Shown here: piece after piece, positions 19,701 through 27,494 of the stretch | Layout: the number at the start of each line of letters is the position of its first letter | Position numbering within the stretch: the stretch's first letter is position 1 | Assembly: GCA_963818855.1 (NCBI GenBank) | Contig: CAWFUH010000004.1 | Location: forward strand, 124,001-188,000 | Length of the DNA: 64,000 nt | DNA from: Bog-159 sp963818855 | Lineage (GTDB): Bacteria > Acidobacteriota > Terriglobia > Bryobacterales > Bryobacteraceae | Direction of reading: 5' to 3' | Made by a program: the position numbers and the translations under genes | The notes under the pieces: generated by a model | Database searches by the model: none | What the model was told of the DNA's origin: nothing | Seen by the model: the letters and a program-made list of their open reading frames with translations, nothing else

Positions 19701-20907
19701 GAATTTCGGTGCGGTCGAGCGCGCCGGAACGAATGGCGCGCACTAGAGCGGCGCATTCGATCAACTCGTCGCGGGTGGTGGCAAACAGGCGGCCGTGGGG
19801 ACGCGCGCCCACCCAGTGCCCGGAGCGGCCGATACGCTGCAACCCAACCGCAATAGAACGTGGCGTGCCGATCTGGCAGACCAGGTCGACGGTGCCGATA
19901 TCGATGCCCAATTCTAGCGAGGCGGTGGCCACCACTGCGCGCAACTCACCGCCCTTGAGGCGAGCTTCCGCTTCCAGGCGCAAACGCCGCGACAGGCTGC
20001 CATGGTGGGGCAGCACGGCCTGCTCACCGAGCCGTTCTTGCAGGTGATGCGCCACGCGCTCGGAAAGGCGGCGGGTGTTGACGAAGACTAGCGTGGTGCG
20101 GTGCGCGCGGATCAGATCGGCGACGCGATCGTAAATCTCCGCCCACATCTCGTTGCTGGCGACGGGGCCCAGTTCGTCGCGTGGAACTTCGACCGCCAGT
20201 TCCATATCGCGGCGATGACCTACGTTAACGACATGCGCGGTTTCACTCAGAAAAAGCGCCACTTCTTCGATGGGCTTCACGGTGGCGGAAAGGCCAATGC
20301 GCTGCGGCTTGGCGCCGCCCGAAGCCGTGACCAACGCATCCAGACGGGCCAGGGTCAGTGCGAGATGCGAGCCCCGCTTATCGTCGGCAACCGCATGAAT
20401 CTCGTCCACGATGATGGTGCGGGTGGTACGCAGCATGTCGCGCGGCTTCTCGGCGGTGACCAGAATAAATAACGACTCTGGCGTGGTGACCAGCACATGC
20501 GGACGATCCCTGCCCATCTGCTGGCGTTCCCACGCGGGCGTGTCGCCGGTGCGGACGGCGGCGCGAATGGGCGCGAGCGCGATGCCCTGCGCGGACGCGG
20601 CAGCGGCGATTTCGGCCAGCGGCACTTCCAGGTTGACGTGGATATCGTTGCTCAGCGCCTTCAGCGGCGAGACGTAGACGACTTCAGTTTGATTGGGCAG
20701 TGGGCCGAGGCGGGCGGCGCGCACCAGCCGGTCGAGGCAGAGAAGGAACGCCGCGAGAGTCTTGCCGGAGCCCGTGGGCGCGGAGATCAGGATATCGTGG
20801 CCGGCGCGGATTTCGGGCCAACCGAGGATTTGCGGATCGGTGGCGGCGGCGAAGCGCTGGAGGAACCAGTCGCGCACCAGGGGGTCGAAATCGGCGAGGG
20901 GGGACAC
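16744..20907 (-). CDS. lhr: Lhr-type large ATP-dependent helicase (DEAD/DEAH superfamily 2)
   Basis: 1387 residues from GTG 20907. Walker A is APTGSGKT (43-50), the Walker B box is VDEIH, and motif III is LSAT. The helicase C-terminal part has SLELGIDIGTVDLVCQIGTPRS and QRIGRSGH. A long Lhr-specific winged-helix/beta-barrel region and a C-terminal extension follow (EWLLREAGLDRLGAEQS onward, including the WRWNASRALAILRF signature region). Lhr proteins are 3'-5' helicases linked to DNA repair. The C-terminal extension matches the length of full Lhr rather than the short Lhr-core form. The stop is 3 nt before a decayed dinB. Confidence 0.9.
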   Translation of the reverse strand: MSPLADFDPLVRDWFLQRFAAATDPQILGWPEIRAGHDILISAPTGSGKTLAAFLLCLDRLVRAARLGPLPNQTEVVYVSPLKALSNDIHVNLEVPLAEIAAAASAQGIALAPIRAAVRTGDTPAWERQQMGRDRPHVLVTTPESLFILVTAEKPRDMLRTTRTIIVDEIHAVADDKRGSHLALTLARLDALVTASGGAKPQRIGLSATVKPIEEVALFLSETAHVVNVGHRRDMELAVEVPRDELGPVASNEMWAEIYDRVADLIRAHRTTLVFVNTRRLSERVAHHLQERLGEQAVLPHHGSLSRRLRLEAEARLKGGELRAVVATASLELGIDIGTVDLVCQIGTPRSIAVGLQRIGRSGHWVGARPHGRLFATTRDELIECAALVRAIRSGALDRTEIPHAPLDILAQQIVAACATDEWTEDALFALARATYSYRALDRRDFDDIVAMLSDGIVTARGHAGAYLHRDQVNHRLRGRRGARLAAITSGGAIPDNANYLVVAEPEGVTVGTVDEDFAVESMSGDVFLLGNTSWRIRRVENGRVRVEDAHGAAPSIPFWNGEAPGRTAELSAEVSRLRADILAAPDPEWLLREAGLDRLGAEQSIAYVQSGARALGVLPASAHVVAERFFDEGGGMQFVLHAPFGARINRAWGLALRKRFCRTFNFELQAAATDNGIVLSLGEQHSFPLDIVFEFLRPETVEDVLTQALLAAPMFTARWRWNASRALAILRFAHGSRVPAPIQRMRADDLLAATFPDQAACAENLTGPPRIPDHPLVRETIRNCLHEAMDLDGLIAVLEGIRTGAVRTSAVDTPEATPFSHEILNANPYAFLDDAPLEERRARAVQLRRTVRTDFVEGAGALDPDAIVQVAAEAWPVVRDPDELHEALLTLVTVPPVPEWEPFFAPLIDAGRAATLTVHDPIPSRDREGAVFWTPAERIPIARAVHPGAILTPPIDFAGSRPETEEACAAEILRGWFESGGPYRATELATSLALPRALVDSALSQLEAEGQILRGRFTPGANTDEPEWCHRRLLARIHRLTIGRLRREIEPVTTGDFVRFLHRWQHIAPGTQLHGPDGVLQVIKQLQGYEISAAAWESEVLPRRLAQYNPEFLDQLCLSGEVMWGRLSPHPAFEHDDDERTHRVRPTRVAPLTLFLREDAEWLLAGPQPAPDSALSHPAREVLAALQQHGASFFPELTRATGRLASEVEDGLWELVAAGLVTADGFENLRALVDPKRRRGEGRGRLARPRHAAGRWALLRRTAAPPGEISPASFARQLLQRWGVVFRDLAKRETLAPAWRDLLVELRRMEARGEIRGGRFAEAFLGEQFALPEALDLVRAVRRNGESGELPDVSPVDPLHLGGTLLPGPRRPAEEPLEAVASPIGA

Positions 20908-21028
20908 TTGTTTTTATTTTAGCGGTTGCAGCGCGGTCAAGGCTGTTCGCCAGGCCGAGTGGCGACAGTGTGACGGCTCGCCGATGCGGGAACTTGCATG
21001 TCTCATCGGCCTGCTGTAGTTTGGATTT

Positions 21029-21277
21029 ATGAAGTCGGATCTCCTTCAGCGCCTTGAAGAAGTGGTTTGGGTAGACCAGAACCGAATGTCGGGAACGCCC
21101 TGTTTTAGGGGGACCAGGATCCCCGTGCAGATGCTGATGGAGCACCTCGCAGCCGGATTTTCGCTGGATGAGTTTCTGGAAACTGTGCCTTCTTTGGAAC
21201 GATCCCAAGCTCAGCGTTTTATCCAACTCGCCGGGGACCAGATGAAGGAATGCGCATCCTCCTTGACGAATGCGTGA
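21029..21277 (+). CDS. DUF433 family antitoxin-like protein
   Basis: 82 residues. The core VVWVDQNRMSGTPCFRGTRIPVQMLMEHLAAGFSLDEFLETVPSL is the standard DUF433 sequence, a small winged-helix-type protein. It is usually found upstream of a DUF5615 PIN-like protein, as here. The pair is regarded as a VapBC-like toxin-antitoxin module. Its 3' end overlaps the next start by 28 nt, the usual arrangement. The partner is truncated, so this looks like a surviving antitoxin. Confidence 0.85.
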   Translation: MKSDLLQRLEEVVWVDQNRMSGTPCFRGTRIPVQMLMEHLAAGFSLDEFLETVPSLERSQAQRFIQLAGDQMKECASSLTNA

Positions 21278-21333
21278 ATCCGAGGCTTCGCTTGGCGTTT
21301 CCCGGAGACGAAGTAAGGACTGTCGCTGAAAAT
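21250..21333 (+). pseudogene. Truncated DUF5615 PIN-like toxin gene (N-terminus only)
   Basis: The frame starts MRILLDECVNPRLRLAFPG, then DEVRTVAENG, a textbook DUF5615 N-terminus carrying the first acidic residues of the PIN-like site. From about codon 29 the reading becomes unrelated (VAVADKRATDRGSW onward) and continues for 424 codons only because it runs antisense through the aldo/keto reductase gene. A normal member has about 110-120 residues with further conserved Asp positions, all missing here. The sequence between about 21333 and 21465 holds palindromes and no toxin remnant. Confidence 0.75.
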
Positions 21334-21431
21334 GGAGTGGCGGTCGCTGACAAACGGGCGACTGATAGAGGCAGCTGGTTTGTTGGCGGACCGACGAAGG
21401 GAAACGCGTCGAGTTTCGCCAAGCGAAGCAG

Positions 21432-21462
21432 GTGGCCGCTGCAGGCCACGGGGCTGCCCCAC
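21432..21462. repeat. Double-hairpin palindromic element
   Basis: GTGGCC/GGCCAC (21432-21449) is followed by GGGGC/GCCCC (21450-21460). Read on the minus strand it begins GTGGGGCAG, as do the elements at 24397 and 52645. It lies between the truncated toxin and the stop of the aldo/keto reductase gene, where it could also act as a terminator for the minus-strand gene's neighbour. Confidence 0.4.
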
Positions 21463-21465
21463 TCC

Positions 21466-22428
21466 TTAACCATCTACGTGCGTGCTGAAGAAGCGATCGA
21501 GCGCCACCTTATTGTGCGCCGCGAGGCTGGCGGAAAGCTGCCGCATTTCCTCCGCCGGCAGTGGCTGGAAAGCCTTGGCCAGCGCCACATTCTGACCGAT
21601 GAACTCGAACTTCGGCATGCCCGCCACCGCCAGCGTCACCCCGGGCAGCGAGAGCGGATAGTAGAGCAGCTTGGCGGGCGGCGCCTGCCCCACCAGCGCT
21701 TCCTGCGCGAATACCTTCATCGCGATCACGCCCATCTTCTTGCTGCGCGCCACCGGCAACGCCACGTCTTCAAAGCTGGTCTTCAGATCCGGATTCGGCA
21801 CCATGCCGCCCTTGCCGTTACGCATGCCCGCGCGCGCTGCGTTCAGCGCCATTTGGGTGCAGTCGAAATCGTGCCGTTCGAGCGCCATCTTCAGCACCAC
21901 CGGGTCCGTGTGGCTGGTCACCCCGATGAAGCGCGTGACTTTCTGATCGCGCAACTTCAGCAGGACATTCAGCACGCCGTCCGGCGCTTCCACCGCGGCC
22001 AGGTCCTGCTCGTCCGTCAAGCTATGCACGTGGATCAGGTCCAAGTGGTCCGTCTGCATACGCTTCAGGCCGCCTTCCACAATGCGCTGCGCCTCGTCGC
22101 CCTTACGCGCCTCGATCTTAGTGGCCAGGAAGATGCCCTGTCGCCGGGTCTGCATGACCTTGCCGATGCGTGTCTCGCTGAGCCCGTTGCCGTAGCTGTA
22201 GGCCGTATCCATGTACGTGATGCCCAGGTCGAAAGCGCGATTCAACGCCTCCAGGGCCTTGTCCTCGTCCTGATACATCAGGAACCGGCTGCCCCCACCC
22301 ATGGCGAGGATAGAGACACGCGCGCCGGTGCGTCCGAGAATGCGGGTGGGCATGGCATCGGCCGCGGAAATCGCTGTGGCGGTGGTGATGGCCGCGGTAC
22401 CCAGAAAGTCACGGCGAGAGATCTTCAT
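21466..22428 (-). CDS. Aldo/keto reductase with Tat signal
   Basis: 320 residues from ATG 22428; a longer frame to 22503 would overlap the upstream gene and bury the signal. The N-terminus MKISRRDFLGTAAITTATAISAADA is a twin-arginine signal. The AKR barrel shows the catalytic tetrad: Asp and Tyr in YMDTAYSYGNGLSE, Lys in LATKIEAR, His in LIHVHSL. The C-terminus FSTHVDG is family-like. It probably reduces a carbonyl substrate with NADPH after folded export; acidobacteria have many such exported reductases. The substrate is unknown. It may be co-transcribed with the SnoaL-like gene 14 nt upstream. Confidence 0.88.
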   Translation of the reverse strand: MKISRRDFLGTAAITTATAISAADAMPTRILGRTGARVSILAMGGGSRFLMYQDEDKALEALNRAFDLGITYMDTAYSYGNGLSETRIGKVMQTRRQGIFLATKIEARKGDEAQRIVEGGLKRMQTDHLDLIHVHSLTDEQDLAAVEAPDGVLNVLLKLRDQKVTRFIGVTSHTDPVVLKMALERHDFDCTQMALNAARAGMRNGKGGMVPNPDLKTSFEDVALPVARSKKMGVIAMKVFAQEALVGQAPPAKLLYYPLSLPGVTLAVAGMPKFEFIGQNVALAKAFQPLPAEEMRQLSASLAAHNKVALDRFFSTHVDG

Positions 22429-22442
22429 AGGCCCAGCATAGC

Positions 22443-22913
22443 TCAGTGCGATGAGGCCGGCGCCGGCGCAACGCGGGTCGATTCCCAAGCGGCCAGTTGC
22501 CATCGCCCATCCTGCTTCACGTAGGCCTCCAGGTAAAGAAGCTCCACGTTCAGTTCCTCGCCTCTCGACCTGACCTTACCGGAAGCGCGCCCCGTAACCA
22601 GCATAGTGCCTCCATAGACCTTCGCCTGCTGGCTCTCGGAGGCAAACGAATGGTAAACCAGTTCACCGGTGCGGAGCGATGCCAGAAACTCGGCCTTACT
22701 CTGGCGCCAACCGCTGGCATGCGTATAAACGAGGTCGTTGGAGAGCACCCGCTCGAGGGCGGGCAGGTCGGCCTCGGTCATCGCTCGGAAGCGGTGCGCG
22801 TCCAGGTCGTGGACTTCCAGTTCTACGCTGCGCGGGGCTTGCGCGGTCACTTGAATCGGAACAAACACGGCTGCAAGTATCATCGCGATGATGAAGAGAA
22901 TAGGTTGCTTCAT
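22443..22913 (-). CDS. Exported nuclear transport factor 2-like (SnoaL/DUF4440) protein
   Basis: 156 residues from ATG 22913, preceded by AAAGG. The longer frame to 23126 has an implausible arginine-rich leader and overlaps the divergent gene. A signal peptide (MKQPILFIIAMILAAVFVPIQVTAQ) precedes a DUF4440/SnoaL cone fold: HRFRAMTEADLPALERVLSNDLVYTHASGW, then LEAYVKQDGRWQLAAWESTRV. This fold binds or isomerises small molecules, but many members have no known activity. It lies 14 nt upstream of the aldo/keto reductase and is probably in the same transcript. Confidence 0.8.
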   Translation of the reverse strand: MKQPILFIIAMILAAVFVPIQVTAQAPRSVELEVHDLDAHRFRAMTEADLPALERVLSNDLVYTHASGWRQSKAEFLASLRTGELVYHSFASESQQAKVYGGTMLVTGRASGKVRSRGEELNVELLYLEAYVKQDGRWQLAAWESTRVAPAPASSH

Positions 22914-22994
22914 TCGAGTGCCTTTCTTTGAGTCAATCTTTGAGTCAATGGTAGCGCTGGAACGCCGCGAATTATCGCAAATTACAATGATGTT

Positions 22995-24371
22995 GTGAAA
23001 AATCGATGGCTCGGTTTGGTGCTGACGGCGTTCACTGCTATCCTGGCACGCGGGCAGGACACGGCCCCACCCTCGCCGCAGACGACGGCGCAGCAGGATC
23101 ATCAACAAATGATGGCCCGGCTGCATATCACCCAGCTACGTCCCGGAGCGGACGGTAATCACCCGGACGCGCCGAATGCGGCCAACTACGACGAGGCCAA
23201 AGCCAACCCGTATAAAAAACTGCCTGATCCGATGGTGCTGAACAATGGCAAGAAGGTCAAGACCGCCAAGGTTTGGTGGAGCAAGCGGCGTCCGGAGATC
23301 GTAGAGGACTTCGACCGCGAAGTCTACGGGCGCGTGCCCCAGGTGACACCGAAGGTGAATTGGGAGGTCACCAGTACCGCCGAAGAGAAGCAAGGCGATG
23401 TGCCGGTGATTACCAAAAAACTGATCGGCTACGTGGACAATTCGGCCTATCCGGCCATAACCGTGAATATCGGATTGACGCTGACCACGCCAGCGAATGC
23501 CGGCGGTCCGGTGCCGGTGATTATGGAATTCGGCTTTGTGCCGCCGCCGGGCCGGGCGTTGCCGCCGCAATTCGCGGCCGCCGCGGCAGCCTGGCAACAA
23601 CAGGTGCTGGCCAAAGGCTGGGGCTACGCCATCCTGATTCCCACTACTGTGCAGGCGGACAACGGTGCGGGGCTGACGCAGGGCGTCATCGGACTGGTGA
23701 ACAAAGGCCAGCCGCGCAAACCGGACGATTGGGGTGCATTGCGCGCATGGGCATGGGGCGCCAGTCGCGCGCTCGATTATTTCGAAACCGACAAATCGGT
23801 GGATGCCAGGCAGGTAGGCATCGAGGGCCTGTCGCGTTACGGTAAAGCGGCCATTGTCGCCATGGCGTACGATCAACGCTTCGCCATCGGATTCATAGCT
23901 TCGTCGGGTGAGGGCGGCGCGAAGCTGTATCGCCGCAACTACGGCGAGATCGTGGAGAACCTGGCCAGCACGGGCGGGTATCACTGGATGGCCGGCAACT
24001 ACATTAAGTACGCGGGACCGCTCCACGGGAACGACCTGCCGGTGGATGCGCACGAACTGGTGGCGCTGTGCGCGCCGCGCCCGGTATTCATCAGCGCCGG
24101 GGCGTTCAAGGGCGATGCATGGGTGGATGCCAGGGGCATGTTTCTGGCGGCGGTAGGCGCGGGGCCGGTTTACCGGCTGCTGGGCAAGAAGGATTTGGGA
24201 ACTACTGAAATGCCGCCCATCGAGACCGCGCTGATCGAGGGCGATGTGGCCTTCCGGCAGCATAGCGGTGGGCATTCAGCCGGTCCGAACTGGCCGACAT
24301 TTATCGAGTTCGCCAGCCGCTATCTGAAAGCGCCCGCGGCGGTGAAAGTGACCGCACGCGTGACTGCTTAG
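22995..24371 (+). CDS. CE15-like glucuronoyl esterase (alpha/beta hydrolase), secreted
   Basis: 458 residues from GTG 22995. A signal peptide (MKNRWLGLVLTAFTAILARG) is followed by an alpha/beta hydrolase of the CE15 type. The nucleophile is in GLSRYGKAA (about S280), which corresponds to the GxSRxGK signature. The next conserved loop is SSGEGGAKLYRR, and the catalytic His is in RQHSGGHSAGPNWPTF (about H423). CE15 enzymes cut ester bonds between glucuronoxylan and lignin alcohols, so a plant-polymer role is plausible alongside the GH2 enzyme upstream. Substrate activity is inferred only. Promiscuous CE15-like acetyl or xylan esterases cannot be excluded. Confidence 0.75.
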   Translation: MKNRWLGLVLTAFTAILARGQDTAPPSPQTTAQQDHQQMMARLHITQLRPGADGNHPDAPNAANYDEAKANPYKKLPDPMVLNNGKKVKTAKVWWSKRRPEIVEDFDREVYGRVPQVTPKVNWEVTSTAEEKQGDVPVITKKLIGYVDNSAYPAITVNIGLTLTTPANAGGPVPVIMEFGFVPPPGRALPPQFAAAAAAWQQQVLAKGWGYAILIPTTVQADNGAGLTQGVIGLVNKGQPRKPDDWGALRAWAWGASRALDYFETDKSVDARQVGIEGLSRYGKAAIVAMAYDQRFAIGFIASSGEGGAKLYRRNYGEIVENLASTGGYHWMAGNYIKYAGPLHGNDLPVDAHELVALCAPRPVFISAGAFKGDAWVDARGMFLAAVGAGPVYRLLGKKDLGTTEMPPIETALIEGDVAFRQHSGGHSAGPNWPTFIEFASRYLKAPAAVKVTARVTA

Positions 24372-24396
24372 GGGCGGTTTACGCTTGCTCCGCGCC

Positions 24397-24444
24397 GTGG
24401 GGCAGGCTGTCAGCCTGCGGCGGCCTCTCAGGCCGCCACGGGGC
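24397..24444. repeat. Double-hairpin intergenic palindromic element
   Basis: Two adjacent hairpins, CAGGCT/AGCCTG and GCGGCCT/AGGCCGC, are framed by GTGGGG and CGGGG. The architecture matches the 44-nt repeat at 52645 and 61202 but the bases differ. It sits between the esterase stop and the padR promoter. Confidence 0.55.
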
Positions 24445-24460
24445 TAACTTTTCTGGCACT

Positions 24461-24486
24461 CAGACGTCTGTATAATAAGAAGTCTG
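24461..24486 (+). promoter_or_regulatory. Promoter/operator of padR-1
   Basis: A perfect -10 TATAAT (24471-24476) follows directly on the palindrome CAGACGTCTG (24461-24470), and the arm GTCTG recurs at 24482-24486. No strong -35 is seen. The expected start lies only a few bases before ATG 24490, so the mRNA may be nearly leaderless. The dyad over the -10 is a candidate PadR autoregulatory site. Confidence 0.5.
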
Positions 24487-24489
24487 ATT

Positions 24490-24819
24490 ATGCCCAAAAC
24501 CGACGCTCTCCAGGGATCCCTCGATCTGCTCGTCCTGAAGATTCTCTCCCGCCGGCCGCGCCTCCACGGTTACGCCATCATGACGGCCATCAAGGACTGG
24601 TCCGGCGACGTGCTGCGCGCCGAGGAAGGCTCGCTGTATCCGGCGCTGCACCGCATGGAGGAAGCCGGCTGGATTCGCGCGGAATGGATTATTAAGGATA
24701 CCGGACGGCGGGCGCGCATCTACGATTTGACCGCCGCCGGCAAAAAGCAGCTGGCCGCCGAGGAGTCCCGTTGGCAGGCCGTGACTTCCGCTATAAACCG
24801 GGTCTTGAGGACAGCTTGA
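24490..24819 (+). CDS. PadR family transcriptional regulator (padR-1)
   Basis: 109 residues. The N-terminal winged helix is typical: LQGSLDLLVLKILSRRPRLHGYAIMTAIKDWSGDVLRAEEGSLYPALHRMEEAGWI. A short C-terminal helix region follows (YDLTAAGKKQLAAEESRWQAVTSAI), as in the small PadR-s1 type. It ends 1 nt before the first ADOP permease, so it heads that operon. Standalone PadR genes in front of ADOP permeases are the standard acidobacterial arrangement. It is expected to repress its own transcript and release in response to an unknown ligand or stress. There is no Shine-Dalgarno, consistent with a very short leader. Confidence 0.9.
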   Translation: MPKTDALQGSLDLLVLKILSRRPRLHGYAIMTAIKDWSGDVLRAEEGSLYPALHRMEEAGWIRAEWIIKDTGRRARIYDLTAAGKKQLAAEESRWQAVTSAINRVLRTA

Positions 24820-24820
24820 T

Positions 24821-27481
24821 ATGTCCATTTGGTCGCGGGTGGTGAACGTAATTCGCGGCGGCAGCTTGAACCGCCAGATTGACGAGGAGTTCGAATCGCA
24901 TATCGCCGCGGCGATTGAAGATGGCCGCGATCCCGCCGAAGCGCGCACTGCGTTCGGTTCCACGATCCAGCGGCGCGACGAAAGCCGCGATATCCGGTTG
25001 GTGCCCTGGCTCGAATCATTGCGTGCCGATGCTGTCTTCGGCTGGCGTCAGCTCATGCACAACAAAGTCACGTCCGGCGCGGCTGTCCTGTCGTTGGCGC
25101 TCGGTATGGGCGCCTGCCTGTCGGCATTCCGGCTCGTCGACGCCGTGCTGCTGCGGCCCCTGCCCGTGGCCCAACCCGATCGCCTGTACGGCCTCTTCCG
25201 CCAGAGCTTTGACTTCGATGGCAAGCGCCGCGTCGACGAGAGCTACGAGTATCCGGTATTTCGTGAAATGCGCGCTGCCGTAAAGGGTCAGGCCGACCTG
25301 ATCGCGGTCTCTTATTCCAGCCGTGGCGACATAACGTATGGCGCGAATCAGGAAACGGAGAAAGCCTGGGAGCAAAACGTCTCCGGTTGGATGTTTTCCG
25401 CGTTCGGGCTGCGGCCCGCGGCGGGCCGGCTGCTCACCGCGAACGACGATGTCACGCCGGGCGCACATCCGTATGCCGTTCTATCTTACGACTATTGGCG
25501 GCGGCGTTTCGGAAAGGATCCGCAAGTGATTGGGCGCACTTTCCGCGGCGATGAGGGCATTATCGAAATTGTCGGTGTGGGCCCAGAAGGTTTCACCGGC
25601 ACCGAACCCGGCATCATGACCGACATCTTCATCCCCATGGCGATGCATGCCGGCGTGACCCATGCGGACTGGAGCTGGTTCCGCGTTCTGGTGCGCTTCG
25701 AAGAAGGCGCGAAGCCGGAGCCCGTGCTTGAAAAATTGCGCGCCACGTTTCGCGCCGTCAACCAGGAGCGCGCCAAGGCTTTCACGGCCATGCCCCAGCG
25801 GTTCATCGACCGCTTCTTTAAGCAGACTCTGCTACTGCAGCCGGCCGCCGCGGGCATCTCGAGCATGCAAAGCGATTACCGGAGTGCGCTGGCGGCCTTG
25901 AGTGTGCTGGTGGCGCTGGTGTTGCTCATCGCCTGCGCTAACGTTTCGAACCTGATGACGGCGCAAGCAACCGCGCGGGCGCGCGAGATGGCCCTGCGCG
26001 TTTCTATCGGCGCAGGCCGGTGGCGGCTGGTGCAACTGGTCCTGGTGGAGGGCGTCATTCTAGGGCTGCTGGCGGCAGGGACGGGCGGATTGTTTGCATG
26101 GTGGTCGGCCCCCTTGGTGGTCGGCCGGATCAATCCGCCGGACAACCCGGCGCGCCTGGCCCTGGCGCCGGATGGGCGGCTGGCGGCGTTCGGTTTGTTG
26201 CTGACCCTTGGCGTCGTACTGCTGTTCGCCCTGGCGCCGGCTCTGCGTGTTTCGGCCGTGAAGCCGGCCAGTGCGCTAAAGGGCGGCGACGATCCGCATG
26301 CGCGGCGCCATCTGATGCACGTCCTGATCGCTGCGCAGGTGGCGTTCTGTTTTGTGGTGCTGTTTGTGGCCGGATTGTTCACCGTGACGTTCAGCCGGTT
26401 GTCTCATCAGCCGCTGGGTTTCTCCGCTGAACGCCTCCTTAATGCGGAAACAGTCTCGCCGCGGATGCAGCCGATGGCGTTTTGGGATCAGGCCATGGAG
26501 CATTTGCGCGGCCTGCCGGGCGTCGAATCCGTGGCGCTCACCGCGTGGCCGCTACTGAGTGGCAACGGCCAGAACGGCGTCATTTCAATCGGCGGTGCCC
26601 AGCCGGCTGCCGACTTCGCTTACTTTTTGCGCGTCTCACCCGGCTGGCTAGGCACCATGAAAATTCCCATAATCGACGGCCGCGACTTCCGCCGCACCGA
26701 CCCAGGCGCTGGCATGGCTATGGCGATAGTGAACCAGGCATTCGCGAAACGTTACTTTGACGGGGCAGATCCGGTAGGCAAACTATTCGAAAAGGTGGAA
26801 GGCGACGGCACCCGCAGCCGGTTTCAAGTGGTCGGCCTGGTGCGTGACGCCCGTTATCGCAATATGCGCGAACCTATCACGCCGACGGTCTATGTCCCGA
26901 TATATGCAATCGGCGCGGATGGGGCGATGGAACCGCGCAACGCGGCCACGTTTGTGGTGCGCACGGCCAGCGCGAACCCGTTGGCGCTCGCGTCTATGGT
27001 GCGCCGCGAAGTGCCGCGCGCGCGGCCCGAATTCCGGGTGACCAACATCCGCACGCAATCCGAATTGCTGGAGGCGCAGACGGTTCGCGAGCGGCTGCTG
27101 GCGATGCTGGCCGAGTTTTTCGCGCTGGTGGCACTCCTGCTCGCGGGCGTCGGCCTGTATGGAGTGCTCAACTACTCAGTGCTGCGGCGCCGGCGTGAAA
27201 TCGGCATTCGCATGGCGATTGGCGCGCGCGCCGCGCACATCGCGCGGCTGGTCACAGCAGAGATCTTCATCATGGTGCTGGCGGGGGCGCTGGCGGGCAG
27301 CGCGCTCGGCGTGTGGCTGGCGCGATATATCGAGGCGTTGCTCTACCAGGTAAAGGCCGGCGATCCGGGGCAACTGGCGCTGCCATTGTTCACGATTCTC
27401 GCCGCGGCGATGTTGGCCGCGCTGCCGGCGGTGTTCCACGCCGTGCACATCGATCCGGCTGACATGCTGCGCACGGAATAA
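24821..27481 (+). CDS. ADOP family permease 1 (acidobacterial duplicated orphan permease; MacB/FtsX-like)
   Basis: 886 residues. An N-terminal cytoplasmic module (about 1-70; IDEEFESHIAAAIEDGRDPAEARTAFGS) is followed by TM1 (about 84-108). A MacB-like periplasmic core comes next (about 110-350), then FtsX domain 1 (LLIACANVSNLMTAQATARAREMALRVSIGAG). A second periplasmic part and FtsX domain 2 (YGVLNYSVLRRRREIGIRMAIGARA) follow, and the protein ends HIDPADMLRTE. It lacks any ATPase domain, and no ABC ATPase gene is in the window. Related MacB/LolE permeases couple cytoplasmic ATP hydrolysis to periplasmic work. Its Shine-Dalgarno may lie inside padR-1, which ends 1 nt upstream. Confidence 0.92.
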   Translation: MSIWSRVVNVIRGGSLNRQIDEEFESHIAAAIEDGRDPAEARTAFGSTIQRRDESRDIRLVPWLESLRADAVFGWRQLMHNKVTSGAAVLSLALGMGACLSAFRLVDAVLLRPLPVAQPDRLYGLFRQSFDFDGKRRVDESYEYPVFREMRAAVKGQADLIAVSYSSRGDITYGANQETEKAWEQNVSGWMFSAFGLRPAAGRLLTANDDVTPGAHPYAVLSYDYWRRRFGKDPQVIGRTFRGDEGIIEIVGVGPEGFTGTEPGIMTDIFIPMAMHAGVTHADWSWFRVLVRFEEGAKPEPVLEKLRATFRAVNQERAKAFTAMPQRFIDRFFKQTLLLQPAAAGISSMQSDYRSALAALSVLVALVLLIACANVSNLMTAQATARAREMALRVSIGAGRWRLVQLVLVEGVILGLLAAGTGGLFAWWSAPLVVGRINPPDNPARLALAPDGRLAAFGLLLTLGVVLLFALAPALRVSAVKPASALKGGDDPHARRHLMHVLIAAQVAFCFVVLFVAGLFTVTFSRLSHQPLGFSAERLLNAETVSPRMQPMAFWDQAMEHLRGLPGVESVALTAWPLLSGNGQNGVISIGGAQPAADFAYFLRVSPGWLGTMKIPIIDGRDFRRTDPGAGMAMAIVNQAFAKRYFDGADPVGKLFEKVEGDGTRSRFQVVGLVRDARYRNMREPITPTVYVPIYAIGADGAMEPRNAATFVVRTASANPLALASMVRREVPRARPEFRVTNIRTQSELLEAQTVRERLLAMLAEFFALVALLLAGVGLYGVLNYSVLRRRREIGIRMAIGARAAHIARLVTAEIFIMVLAGALAGSALGVWLARYIEALLYQVKAGDPGQLALPLFTILAAAMLAALPAVFHAVHIDPADMLRTE

Positions 27482-27494
27482 GGATGCTTTTGAT

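Noticed and set aside
17152..19746. 864-residue plus-strand frame opposite the Lhr helicase
   Set aside because: Antisense shadow; no domain, and the minus-strand helicase motifs are intact. Similar shadows occur opposite addA, GH2 and dnaK.
21250..22524. 424-residue plus-strand frame beginning like a DUF5615 toxin
   Set aside because: Only the first 28 or so codons match. The rest is antisense to the aldo/keto reductase, whose catalytic residues are intact on the minus strand.
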